Source: Streptomyces alfalfae
GTDB lineage: Bacteria; Actinomycetota; Actinomycetes; Streptomycetales; Streptomycetaceae
Direction: 5' to 3'
Assembly (NCBI RefSeq): GCF_004127445.1
Contig: NZ_QEXM01000046.1
Location: 62,001 to 126,000, forward strand
DNA length: 64,000 bases
How positions within the stretch are numbered: the first letter of the stretch is position 1; every line of letters begins with the position of its first letter. A program made the translations under genes and the position numbers. Under the pieces are notes generated by a model. That model saw only the letters and a list, made by a program, of their open reading frames with translations. It was not told the origin of the DNA and made no database searches. Shown in pieces: positions 16,169-24,003 of the stretch.

Positions 16169-17032
16169 TCAGGGCCTCTTCTGCTGGGGCTTCTGGTGGC
16201 CCTGCTTCTGCTGTGGCTTCGTCTGCTTCGTCTGCTTCGGCGTCCCGGAGCCCTGGGGACCGCCCTGCGCGGGGCCGCGGTTGTGCGCCTTCGCCTTTCC
16301 GGGCTTCCCCTTTGCCGGCTTCGGCTTGTCGGCCCGTGCCTTGTCGGGCTTCGGCTTCTTGGCCTCGGGCTTCTGCGGCTTCGGCGGCTTCTCCGGCTTC
16401 TCCGGCTTCTGCGGCTTCTGCGGCTTCGGCTTCTGGGCCTTCGGGGCCTTGGGCTTCGGCTCCTTGGCCTTCGGGGTCTTGGCCTTGGGGCCCTTCGCGT
16501 TCTGCTCGGTCTCGTCGCGGTCCTTGCCCTTCGCCTTGCCCTTGCCCTCTGCCCGGCGTTCGTCCTTGGTCTTGGCCCGCTCGCTGTCCTTCTCCCTGTC
16601 CTTCTCCCTCTCCCTCTCCCCCACCTCGCGGCTCCGGGGCGGCGTCGAGGACAGGGGGCGGGGTGGCGTGGCCGTGCGGTCGGGGGTCAGGTGGGGGGAC
16701 GAAGGGGCCGGGCGGGGGCTGTCGCCGGGGAGGAGGCCGGGGGTGCCGCCCATGGCCAGGGCCACGCCGCCCAGGAGGCCGCCGGCCAGGGTCACGCCCG
16801 CGGTGGCCCGCAGCGGAAGCCTGCCGAGGCGGCGACCGCGGGGGCGCCAGTCGTCCCGGCGGCGCGTGCGCGCCTGGTGCGCCCCCGCGTCCCGCGCCAC
16901 GCGAAACGCCTCGACGGCGGCCCGCAGCCCCTCCTCGCCCGTCGGCTCGCCCACGGGGCCCCGTCCCTCGGACCCCCCGTGCCCCGCCGGTTCCCGGGCG
17001 TCGCCGGGGTTCATCGGATCGTGCGCGGTCAT
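16169..17032 (-). CDS. Lys/Pro-rich membrane partner of ECF sigma factor 2
   Basis: The 287-residue protein overlaps the sigma gene by ATGA. It has a cytoplasmic part (1-75) and one membrane segment (ATAGVTLAGGLLGGVALAMGG). The outer tail of about 190 residues is almost entirely Lys, Pro, Ala, Gln and Glu, with many KPKAPKAQKPKPQ-like units. The tail resembles histone-H1-like or cell-wall-penetrating low-complexity sequence and is strongly basic, which could bind wall teichoic or teichulosonic polymers. Its position matches the partner of sigma 1, but the outer region is different. The anti-sigma role is inferred. Confidence 0.55.
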   Translation of the reverse strand: MTAHDPMNPGDAREPAGHGGSEGRGPVGEPTGEEGLRAAVEAFRVARDAGAHQARTRRRDDWRPRGRRLGRLPLRATAGVTLAGGLLGGVALAMGGTPGLLPGDSPRPAPSSPHLTPDRTATPPRPLSSTPPRSREVGEREREKDREKDSERAKTKDERRAEGKGKAKGKDRDETEQNAKGPKAKTPKAKEPKPKAPKAQKPKPQKPQKPEKPEKPPKPQKPEAKKPKPDKARADKPKPAKGKPGKAKAHNRGPAQGGPQGSGTPKQTKQTKPQQKQGHQKPQQKRP

Positions 17033-17739
17033 CGTGATCCCCCCAGCGCCCCGGGGCCCTCGTCCGTCACGCCGGCCAGCCGCAGGCGTTCACCCAGTTT
17101 CCGCAGGCCCCGGTGGGCCGCCGTGCGGACCGCCCCGGGGCGTTTGCCGAGGACGCGGGCCGCGGCGGGCCCGTCCAGGCCCACCACCACCCTCAGCAGA
17201 ACCGCCTCCGCCTGTTCCCGCGGCAGGGTCGCCACCAGGGCGAGGACCTGTTCCGTCGAGACCGCCTCCAGGGCCGCCGCCGACGTGCTGTGCGGGCCGG
17301 GGAGTTCGAGCATGTCCTGTTCGAGGCCGGAGGGGCGCGGCCGTGTCTTCTGACGGCGCAGATGATCGTAGGCGCGGTGGCGCGCGATCGTCGCCGTCCA
17401 GCCGCGGAAGCCCGGCCCGTCGCCCCGGAACCGCCCGAGGTCCCTGGCGATCTCCAGCCACGCCTCGGCCGTGACGTCCTCCGCGGCCTCGCCGTGCGTG
17501 CCGACCAGACCCCGCACGTAGCCGAGGAGCCCCGGCTGGACGATGCGGTACGCGACCGCGAAGGCCGCCTCGTCACCGGCCTGGGCCGCCGCGACGGCCC
17601 TGCCGAGCTCCTCGTCGTGCGCCCGCGCGCGACGGGGCTCCCCACCCTGGCCCAACGCTCTCCCATCCGGCCGACGCGGCACGCCCGGCCGCGCCCGTGC
17701 CTTCACGCTCACCAGCGTCAGTAGGGGCGGAAATGTCAC
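17029..17739 (-). CDS. ECF sigma factor 2
   Basis: Region 2 (LLGYVRGLVG, EDVTAEAWLEIARDLGRF, FRGWTATIARHRAYDHLR) and region 4 (LPREQAEAVLLRVVVGLD, GKRPGAVRTAAHRGLRKL) are intact. The start is uncertain: GTG 17739 gives 236 residues, and GTG 17712 is also possible; neither has a clear Shine-Dalgarno. The first 40 residues before HDEELGRAV are Arg-rich and not family-like, so the real start may be internal. It is coupled by ATGA to the Lys/Pro-rich membrane partner and is paralogous to the sigma gene 1.7 kb away. Confidence 0.85.
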   Translation of the reverse strand: MTFPPLLTLVSVKARARPGVPRRPDGRALGQGGEPRRARAHDEELGRAVAAAQAGDEAAFAVAYRIVQPGLLGYVRGLVGTHGEAAEDVTAEAWLEIARDLGRFRGDGPGFRGWTATIARHRAYDHLRRQKTRPRPSGLEQDMLELPGPHSTSAAALEAVSTEQVLALVATLPREQAEAVLLRVVVGLDGPAAARVLGKRPGAVRTAAHRGLRKLGERLRLAGVTDEGPGALGGSR

Positions 17740-17782
17740 AGGGGGGGGCGCACGCCGGGGGCGCCATCCGTCAGACCGCGGC

Positions 17783-18673
17783 TCAGACTTCGAAGAGTGC
17801 GCCGCCGCCCCGGATGCGGGAGATGTCGATGGTCAGCGCCGCCGCCGGGGCCTTCGCGACGACCGGCTCGTCGTACGCGGACATCCGCATCGACATCGTC
17901 TGGCCGCCGTCCTCGATGCCTTCGACGCCGAGTATGTAGGGGCGGCCGGACGCGGCCACGTAGACCGTCGTCTCCTCGCCGTCCCCGCCGCCCTCGGTCT
18001 CCACGAGCGGCGTGACGCTGCGGCCGTAGCGCCGGGTCTCGGGCAGGGCCTTGATGACGTCGCCCTCGTCGGGTCCGCCGACCATCTTGTCGGTCAGTTC
18101 GTCGAGGTCGCACTTCATCCCCGGCACGGCGCGGCTGCTGTCCGTGCCCGCCGGGATCTTCAGGTACTTGCCGCGCGCGAGCGCCGTCCGCTCCCGGATG
18201 GTGGCCGCCGCGTCGGGCCCCCGCAGCTCCGCCATGTCCCGGATCGCGTCCAGCGAGGCGTCGGAGAACCGCACGTAGGCCGTCCCGCCGTCGACGACGA
18301 TGAGCTCGCCGCGCTGCATGGGGCCCGCGTCGAAGGTGCCTGTGCAGTTGCTGTCGCGGTCCATGTGCAGCGTGACCTTCTGGTGGCCCTTCGGGGTCGT
18401 CATGTCGACGCCCATGCGCACGGTGTCCGCCGTGCGGAGCAACTCCATGCCTTCCACGGCGAGTTTCTTGCCGCGCACCTCGTCCGCGGACGCGGCCCGT
18501 GCCGTGGCGCCGGGCGTGACCTCGTCGAACGTGCCGCCCGCGTACGTCACTTCGCCGCCCGAGCCGCACGCCGTGAGCGTGGTCGCCGCCGCGCCGAGGG
18601 CGAGGGCCAGCGCGACCGCCCGTGGCCACCGCCCACGCACCGCAGCCGACCGGCCGTTCACGCGCTGTGCCAC
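17783..18673 (-). CDS. Lipoprotein (LppX/LprG-like fold suspected)
   Basis: GTG 18673 has GGGG at a good Shine-Dalgarno distance and gives 296 residues with a signal peptide and lipobox TLTACGSGG. The mature region has alternating beta-like segments and a pattern of Streptomyces DUF-type lipoproteins (KLAVEGMELLRTADTVRMGVD, DRDSNCTGTFDAGPM, GGTAYVRFSD). That layout resembles LppX_LprAFG-type lipid carriers, but I cannot confirm the fold. It sits on the outer face of the membrane. The 28-bp palindrome at 18781 lies about 110 bp upstream. Confidence 0.65.
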   Translation of the reverse strand: MAQRVNGRSAAVRGRWPRAVALALALGAAATTLTACGSGGEVTYAGGTFDEVTPGATARAASADEVRGKKLAVEGMELLRTADTVRMGVDMTTPKGHQKVTLHMDRDSNCTGTFDAGPMQRGELIVVDGGTAYVRFSDASLDAIRDMAELRGPDAAATIRERTALARGKYLKIPAGTDSSRAVPGMKCDLDELTDKMVGGPDEGDVIKALPETRRYGRSVTPLVETEGGGDGEETTVYVAASGRPYILGVEGIEDGGQTMSMRMSAYDEPVVAKAPAAALTIDISRIRGGGALFEV

Positions 18674-18780
18674 CTGATCCCCCGCCCGAGTCCCGAGTCC
18701 CGTCCGCCGTGCCGCGGCGCCACTGTCCACTGTCACATGCGTCAGCGCGGAGATCCCGCGCGTTGTCACACCTGCGACGT

Positions 18781-18808
18781 GCGGTATACGTCACGTGACG
18801 AATACCGC
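18781..18808. promoter_or_regulatory. 28-bp palindrome, probable operator
   Basis: The half GCGGTATACGTCAC is mirrored in GTGACGAATACCGC, giving 13 of 14 matching pairs; only the position-8 A fails. The core CGTCACGTGACG is perfect. It lies between a leftward lipoprotein start (18673) and a rightward FG-GAP gene start (18890), so one dimeric regulator could control both. No regulator gene is adjacent, so it may be a distant master regulator. Confidence 0.65.
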
Positions 18809-18889
18809 GCGCGCGTACAACCCTTTGCCCTCTCGATCAGTCGTAGGAACTCGCTTGGTTTACCTGCAATTCACTAAGGGGTGGGGCAC

Positions 18890-20383
18890 TTGAGCCCGCG
18901 CAAACCGCGTGAAATGGCGCATAGCACGTCGTATGCCTACAGACCGCTGAGTCTGCGGCGCAGGGCGCTGCTGACGATCGGTGCCGTCGTGCTCGGGGGC
19001 GCGGGCGCGGTGCCGTGCACGACCGCGCTGAGCCCGGTCGCCTTCGCGGCCGAGGGCAACGCCCCCGAGACCGCCGAGGGTGACTACAACGGCGACGGCG
19101 TCACCGATCTGATCGCCGGCACCCCGAAGGCGTCGAGCAGCCGCGGCCGCGTCACGGTCGTCCCCGGCGGCGACGAGGGCCCGGTGGGCGGCGCGAGGAT
19201 ATCCCTGACGCAGACCAGCACCGGCGTCCCCGGTGTCTCGGAGTCCGGCGACGAGTGGGGTGCCGCGACCGCCTGGGGCGACCTGAACGGCGACGGTCAC
19301 GCGGACCTCGTCATCGGCGCCCCGGGCGAGGACGACTCCTCGCACAAGGACCGCGGCGCGGTCACCATGCTGTACGGCCCGACGTTCAGGTCCGGCACGG
19401 ACATGCAGCTCTCGGCGGACTTCCACTACCCGGGGGCCAGGTTCGGCTCGGCGGTCGCGTCCGGCGACTTCAACGCCGACGGCAAGGACGACGTCTTCTC
19501 GGTGGCGACGGGCACGGGCGGCTCGTGGGCCGCGCGGCTCGACCCCGAGCACGAGTCGGGCGGCAGCCTCACTCCGGGCGACACCGCCATCGCCTTCCCC
19601 GACGCCGCGTCCGGCGACTTCAACCGCGACGGCTACGCGGACGTGGCGCTGACCTACCGCGACCAGGCGGGCAAGGGCAAGCTCGCCTGGTTCAGGGGCG
19701 GTCGCTCGGGGCTGAGCCGGGTCGGCGTGCTGTCCGTGCCCGGCGGGCGCTCGGTCGCCGTGGGCGACGTCAACGGCAACGGCTACGACGACCTGGTCAT
19801 CGGCCAGCCGTACACCGCCGAGTCCGGCGCGCACGCGGGCGGCCAGGTGACGGTGGTGCCCGGCACGTCGACGGGGCCCGGTTCGTCGGGCGCGAAGACG
19901 GTCCACCAGGCGACATCCGGTGTGCCGGGCGCCGCGGAGGCGGGCGACGCGATGGGCTGGTCGGTCGCGGCGGGCGACTTCAACGGCGACGGCTACGCGG
20001 ACGTCCTGACGGGCGCTCCGAACGAGGACATCACCCGCGCCGAGAAGAACCGCAAGGACGCGGGCACCTCGCTGCTCCTGAAGGGCTCCGCGTCCGGTCT
20101 CACCGGCACCGGCGCGAAGGCGTTCTCGCAGGACGAGCCCGGCGTCCCCGGCTCCACGGAGACCGGCGACCGCCTCGGCTCCTCGGTCACCCTGGCGGAC
20201 CTCACGGGCGACGGCCGCGCGGACCTCGCGATCGGCGCCGAGGGCGAGGACGCGGCCGACGGCACGATCCTCCAACTGGACAGCACGGGCTCGACCGTCC
20301 CGGGTTCGAGCGGCGTCTACTACGGCCGGACGCTGCTGGGCACCCCGGCAGGGGCGAAGCTGGGCCAGGCGCTCACGCCGTAG
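18890..20383 (+). CDS. Secreted FG-GAP/VCBS repeat protein
   Basis: TTG 18890 is preferred because AAGGGG ends eight bases upstream; it gives about 497 residues. The N-terminus is basic with LRRRALLTIGAVVLGGAGA, a signal peptide that might use the Tat route. Seven FG-GAP-type repeats follow, each with a calcium loop such as DYNGDGVTDL, DLNGDGHADL, DFNADGKDD, DFNRDGYAD, DVNGNGYDD, DFNGDGYAD and DLTGDGRAD, forming an integrin-alpha-like beta-propeller. Calcium-dependent adhesion or surface binding is likely. The palindrome at 18781-18808 lies in the promoter region. Confidence 0.85.
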   Translation: MSPRKPREMAHSTSYAYRPLSLRRRALLTIGAVVLGGAGAVPCTTALSPVAFAAEGNAPETAEGDYNGDGVTDLIAGTPKASSSRGRVTVVPGGDEGPVGGARISLTQTSTGVPGVSESGDEWGAATAWGDLNGDGHADLVIGAPGEDDSSHKDRGAVTMLYGPTFRSGTDMQLSADFHYPGARFGSAVASGDFNADGKDDVFSVATGTGGSWAARLDPEHESGGSLTPGDTAIAFPDAASGDFNRDGYADVALTYRDQAGKGKLAWFRGGRSGLSRVGVLSVPGGRSVAVGDVNGNGYDDLVIGQPYTAESGAHAGGQVTVVPGTSTGPGSSGAKTVHQATSGVPGAAEAGDAMGWSVAAGDFNGDGYADVLTGAPNEDITRAEKNRKDAGTSLLLKGSASGLTGTGAKAFSQDEPGVPGSTETGDRLGSSVTLADLTGDGRADLAIGAEGEDAADGTILQLDSTGSTVPGSSGVYYGRTLLGTPAGAKLGQALTP

Positions 20384-20399
20384 CCCGCGCGCACGGGCG

Positions 20400-20432
20400 C
20401 CGCGCCCGTCCCGGAGAGCCGGGCGGGCGCGG
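20400..20432. terminator. Convergent hairpin terminator
   Basis: Arm 20400-20414 pairs with 20419-20432 (CCGCGCCCG and CCCGG blocks, one bulged T) around the loop AGAG. It lies between the convergent FG-GAP gene and the gene at 20435. Confidence 0.65.
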
Positions 20433-20434
20433 TG

Positions 20435-20941
20435 TCACTGCGGCACGATGCCGAGCCGGTCCAGGAAGCGGAAGAAGAGTTCCTCCGCCGAGGGCTCCGC
20501 GTCGGCGTTCAGGACGTCGAGGAGTGGGGACTCCCCCACCGTCCTGCCCGACTCGGCGGCCCACGCGACCGCGCGCCGAGCGGCGTCGCGCGGTTCGAGG
20601 AAGTAGTCGTCCACGGTCAGGCCGCTGTCGCCGAGGTAGCCGGCCATGGCGCCGCGGGCCAGACACGTGGTCCATGCCCCGCTCTCGGGGGCCGCGGCCT
20701 CGATGACCACGCAGTCGCTGTCCATCACGTAGCCGAAGAGGGCGGGCGCGCCGGTCTCCAGGGCGAGGGCGTTCATGTTGCCCACGTCGCGCCCGCCGTC
20801 GCCGCCCGGCACCTCCCACACCTGCCAGCCGTCGGACCGCTGGACCAGGAGGGTCAGCTCGTCCCGCACGCCCGCCACCGCCGCGAGTTCGCCGAGCGGC
20901 CGCTCGCTCCTGCCCACGACGTAGTAGCCCCAGTACCCCAT
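20435..20941 (-). CDS. Conserved actinomycete protein of unknown function
   Basis: The 168-residue soluble protein starts at ATG 20941, preceded by a strong GGGGGGA. It opens with MGYWGYYVVGRSERPL and has an aromatic-rich, Trp-containing fold (SDGWQVWEVPGG, YVMDSDCVVIEAA) and no signal peptide or membrane helix. I recall similar Streptomyces proteins that are annotated only as hypothetical. The pattern slightly resembles SMI1/KNR4-type immunity folds, but there is no adjacent toxin to support this. Confidence 0.6.
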   Translation of the reverse strand: MGYWGYYVVGRSERPLGELAAVAGVRDELTLLVQRSDGWQVWEVPGGDGGRDVGNMNALALETGAPALFGYVMDSDCVVIEAAAPESGAWTTCLARGAMAGYLGDSGLTVDDYFLEPRDAARRAVAWAAESGRTVGESPLLDVLNADAEPSAEELFFRFLDRLGIVPQ

Positions 20942-21023
20942 CCACGTCCCCCCGCGGTGCTCCATGCCCTTCTCGGCCGAATACACCACAGACGTACGCG
21001 ATCCCGCTACCGGTAGCGGGAAA

Positions 21024-21866
21024 CTACGGGGCCGGGAAGGGCTCGGTCACGGGCCGCGGGGGCGGGCCGGAGCGGGCCTTCGCGTCCTGCATGCGGGTCA
21101 GCCGGAGGACGAAGACGATGGCGGCGACGGCGGCGGCGATGTCCAGGGCGTCGGAGAACATCAGCTGCGTGACCGTCGACTTGATCTCCTCGGCGTCGTC
21201 GGCGTCCTGATACGCCCGCGTCGCCCACCGCGAGACGAGCAGGTTCGACACCCACAGGGTCCACCAGGCGTTGACGACGGGGTGCGGGGGCCGCGACGCC
21301 GAGGCGTCCAGGGTCAGCGTGCGGTCCAGGGCCACGGAGCGGTCGCCGCTCGCGTCCCAGATGTCCACGGCGATCCGCCGCGGGTACCAGAGGTTGACGA
21401 TCGGCACGAACCAGCCGCCGATCGCCCAGCCGCGCGACTTCCGGTGGATGTGCGGTTCGAAGACCTCCGCGTTCACGCGGACCCGGTGGAACCAGACGAG
21501 GAAGACCACGCAGGTCACGACCAGCGCCGCCACCTGCGCGACACCGCCGGCGATGTACAGCGCGTCGGCCCGGTCGGCCCGCTGGTCGATGTCCGTGCCG
21601 TGGTCGCCGGTGACCACGTCGCCCATGACGTCGCGGAGGACGGTCCCCGTCCAGAGCGCGAACACGTCGACGGCCGCGACGACGCCGAGCAGGACCACGA
21701 CCGCCCGGGCGAGGCCGACGGGCGAGCGCAGCCCCGCGGGGCGTCCCGCGGCCGGGGGCACGGGCGGACCGGGCGGCGGTCCGGCCGCGGCGGCGGCCCG
21801 GACGCAGGCGTCGCAGAGCCCCTCCGGCGTCGTGGCCGTGTTCGACCGGCACGTTGTGCACAGCAT
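21024..21866 (-). CDS. DUF4328 membrane protein with N-terminal zinc ribbon
   Basis: The 280-residue protein from ATG 21866 opens with a Cys-x2-Cys...Cys-x2-Cys zinc-ribbon-like motif (LCTTCRSNTATTPEGLCDAC) and a Pro/Gly linker. The DUF4328 part has about five membrane segments; GWAIGGWFVPIVNLWYPRRIAVDIW is recognisable as its core, and WTLWVSNLL follows. Function is unknown; membrane sensing or scaffolding is a guess. It is preceded by the hexosaminidase gene on the same strand, 82 bp away, and may share its transcript. Confidence 0.75.
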   Translation of the reverse strand: MLCTTCRSNTATTPEGLCDACVRAAAAAGPPPGPPVPPAAGRPAGLRSPVGLARAVVVLLGVVAAVDVFALWTGTVLRDVMGDVVTGDHGTDIDQRADRADALYIAGGVAQVAALVVTCVVFLVWFHRVRVNAEVFEPHIHRKSRGWAIGGWFVPIVNLWYPRRIAVDIWDASGDRSVALDRTLTLDASASRPPHPVVNAWWTLWVSNLLVSRWATRAYQDADDAEEIKSTVTQLMFSDALDIAAAVAAIVFVLRLTRMQDAKARSGPPPRPVTEPFPAP

Positions 21867-21948
21867 CGCTGAGGGACCCCCCACGGGTTCGAGATCAAGA
21901 GCTACGGGATCGCCGCCCGCGGCCCTCTCCCCAGGGGCGTTCCGGCGG

Positions 21949-23628
21949 CTACCGGACCGTATCAGCGAGTTTCGCGAAGTCGTTCCAGGACAGCGCGGGT
22001 TTCCTGGGGTCCCACAGCTTCTGGACGGTCGCCGCGAGCGGCATGCGGATGCCCTGCGCGACCTGTTCCTGCGTCTGCGATCCGGCGAGGTCGCACCAGA
22101 CCGCGAAGGAACCGCCGAGGATCTGGTCGTCGTACTCCTCGCTCACCGGGCTCGTGCCGCGGATCACCCGCGGGGTCCAGCTCTCGTATATCCGCTGCCC
22201 GGTCGGATAGCGGAAGTCGTTGGGCTGGCCGAGGACGTAGTAGAGGTACTCGTCGTTGTAGTTGGTGAGCTCGCGGCCGGCCCGCAGGTACTCGACGGGG
22301 TCGCGCGCGCCGATCTCCTTGCCGGTCCAGTACGCGACCTCCAGGTCGTCGGCCGCCCGGGTCTCGCCGCCCCGGAAGAAGCCGTCGTTCCAGGCCTTGA
22401 GCTTCTTGCCGAGGGGTCGCACGGCGTCCGCCCGGTCGTTGAGCCAGCCCGTGGTCAGGTCCCGCACCCGGGCGTCCGGCCCGTACTTCTCGCGGGCCGC
22501 GGCGGCGAGCTGCGGGAAGGAGGCCTCCGGGTCCTCGACCGTCAGGGCGAGGTACTCGTCGGCGCCGAGGTGCCAGTAGGCGCCGGGGAACAGCTTCCCG
22601 TACTCCTTGAGCAGGTCGTCGACGATGCGGGCGGCCTCCGGCTTCGCTATGTCGACGGCGCCCTTGGGCGCGCCGCCCTGGGCGCTCCTGAGCTGGAGGG
22701 AGGGGTGGGCCCGGATGACCGCGCCGAGGTGTCCCGGTGAGTCGATCTCCGGCACGACGGTGATGTGCCGGCTCTCGGCCAGCTTCAGGATGCGGCGGAC
22801 CTGGTCCTTCGTGAGGTGGTCGGCGGAGACGATCTCCGGGTGCGAGTCCGACGCGATGCGGAAGGCCTGGTCGTCGGAGAAGTGCAGACCGAGCTGGTTG
22901 TACTTGAGGTCGCCCAGCTCGCGTATGCGGTCCTCTATCCACGTGGCGTCGAAGTGCTTGCGGGCTATGTCGATCATGAAGCCCCGCTGCGGCTTGGCGG
23001 GCCGGTCGCGCACGACGCCCTCGGGGGCGGTCCGCTCGCCCTTCACCTCCTGCTTGAGGGTGCGGGTGCCGTAGAAGACGCCGGCCTCGTCGGGGGCGGT
23101 GATCCGTACCTTCCGCTCCTTGACCGACAGGGTGTACGACTCGGGGCCGCTGTCCGCGTCCTTGTCGAGCGCCAGTTCCACGTCGCCCTCGCGGGGCTTC
23201 TCGTCCCCGGCGTACCGGAGCCTCAGCTCACCGGCGAGCAGCCGGGCCTCGTCCTTGAGGCCGTCGTCGCCCGTGACCACGCGGCCCTCGCCGCCGGGGC
23301 GCCAGCCGGGGCCGCGGGCCGCCTCGTGCTCCCGTACGGCGGGGATGGTGGCCGGGGCCTCGGAGAGCGCGTGGCTCTTGCCGGGCCGGGGGCTCTCCTT
23401 CGCGCTCGGGCTCTCCTTCGGGCTCGGCGCCGCCGCGGTCTTCCCCGCCGCCGGCCGGTTCTCCGGGGCGGAGGTGCCGGCCGGCCACAGGCCGACGGTC
23501 AGGGCGGCGGCGGCTCCGGCCGCGGTCACACCCGCGGCCACGAGAGGGCCACGCCGCGGGCCGGCCCTCACCGCGCGCTCCCGGGGCCGTGGGCGCGGGG
23601 CCCGCCCCGCGGTGCGCGGAGCCACCAC
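21949..23628 (-). CDS. Secreted or membrane-anchored beta-N-acetylhexosaminidase (GH20)
   Basis: GTG 23628 was chosen to give a plausible signal-anchor (PLVAAGVTAAGAAAALTVGL), although GTG 23706 is open too. A Ser/Pro/Lys linker leads to a GH20b-type domain and the GH20 catalytic barrel: MIDIARKHF, HFSDDQAFRI, PEIDSPGHLGAV, and the catalytic Asp-Glu in HLGADEYL (D357/E358 by this start), where most GH20 enzymes have GGDE. It removes terminal GlcNAc/GalNAc or disaccharides from chitin, peptidoglycan or glycans outside the cell. No DasR-type dre site is seen upstream, which is unusual for a chitin gene. Confidence 0.85.
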   Translation of the reverse strand: MVAPRTAGRAPRPRPRERAVRAGPRRGPLVAAGVTAAGAAAALTVGLWPAGTSAPENRPAAGKTAAAPSPKESPSAKESPRPGKSHALSEAPATIPAVREHEAARGPGWRPGGEGRVVTGDDGLKDEARLLAGELRLRYAGDEKPREGDVELALDKDADSGPESYTLSVKERKVRITAPDEAGVFYGTRTLKQEVKGERTAPEGVVRDRPAKPQRGFMIDIARKHFDATWIEDRIRELGDLKYNQLGLHFSDDQAFRIASDSHPEIVSADHLTKDQVRRILKLAESRHITVVPEIDSPGHLGAVIRAHPSLQLRSAQGGAPKGAVDIAKPEAARIVDDLLKEYGKLFPGAYWHLGADEYLALTVEDPEASFPQLAAAAREKYGPDARVRDLTTGWLNDRADAVRPLGKKLKAWNDGFFRGGETRAADDLEVAYWTGKEIGARDPVEYLRAGRELTNYNDEYLYYVLGQPNDFRYPTGQRIYESWTPRVIRGTSPVSEEYDDQILGGSFAVWCDLAGSQTQEQVAQGIRMPLAATVQKLWDPRKPALSWNDFAKLADTVR

Positions 23629-23876
23629 GCGCCGCGTCGCCGCACGCCGTCCCGCCGTCCAGCGTCTCGTCGTACACCGTCTCGCCGCTGAGCCGCGGCA
23701 CCGCACGTACCAAGAGTCACAGCCATGCCCACCACGCTACGACGCGCCCGCGAAGCTCACCCGTTCGCCGGGAGGCCGTCCGGGGCCGTCCGGCGGGCCG
23801 ACCCGTGCCCAGCCGCCCCACCCGCCCCTGTGCCCCCACGCCCCACGTCCAACGTCCGAGACGAAACTCTCCCATT

Positions 23877-23893
23877 CGGGTGAAATTCACTCG
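23877..23893. promoter_or_regulatory. 17-bp imperfect palindrome in the GH20/OHCU gap
   Basis: CGGGTGAA-A-TTCACTCG pairs at seven of eight positions around a central A, with a perfect GTGAA-A-TTCAC core. It sits in the 375-bp divergent region between the GH20 gene and the gene at 24004. A regulator site is plausible and the regulator is unknown. Confidence 0.4.
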
Positions 23894-24003
23894 GCGGCCC
23901 GACACCACACGCCTCGGCTCGCTAGCGTGGCTACTCACTCACGCGTGCGCGCCACCCGCACCACCCCCGCGCACCGCCCGTACCACCGCGCACCACCCCT
24001 GCC

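Noticed and set aside
13277..17353. Another long + strand open frame of over 1300 codons
   Set aside because: It is antisense to the sigma and partner genes and has compositional, not protein-like, sequence.
15483..17474. Very long open frame on the + strand through the repeat array
   Set aside because: It arises from extreme GC content; the 110-bp period shifts the frame every copy and it runs antisense to two well-supported genes.
23570..23725. Separate short gene starting at ATG 23725 upstream of the GH20 gene
   Set aside because: It is about 50 Arg-rich codons in a frame that closes inside the GH20 start region, with no recognisable domain.
23700..24003. DasR-binding dre site for the GH20 gene
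   Set aside because: No ACTGGTCTAGACCAGT-like sequence could be found in the upstream region.
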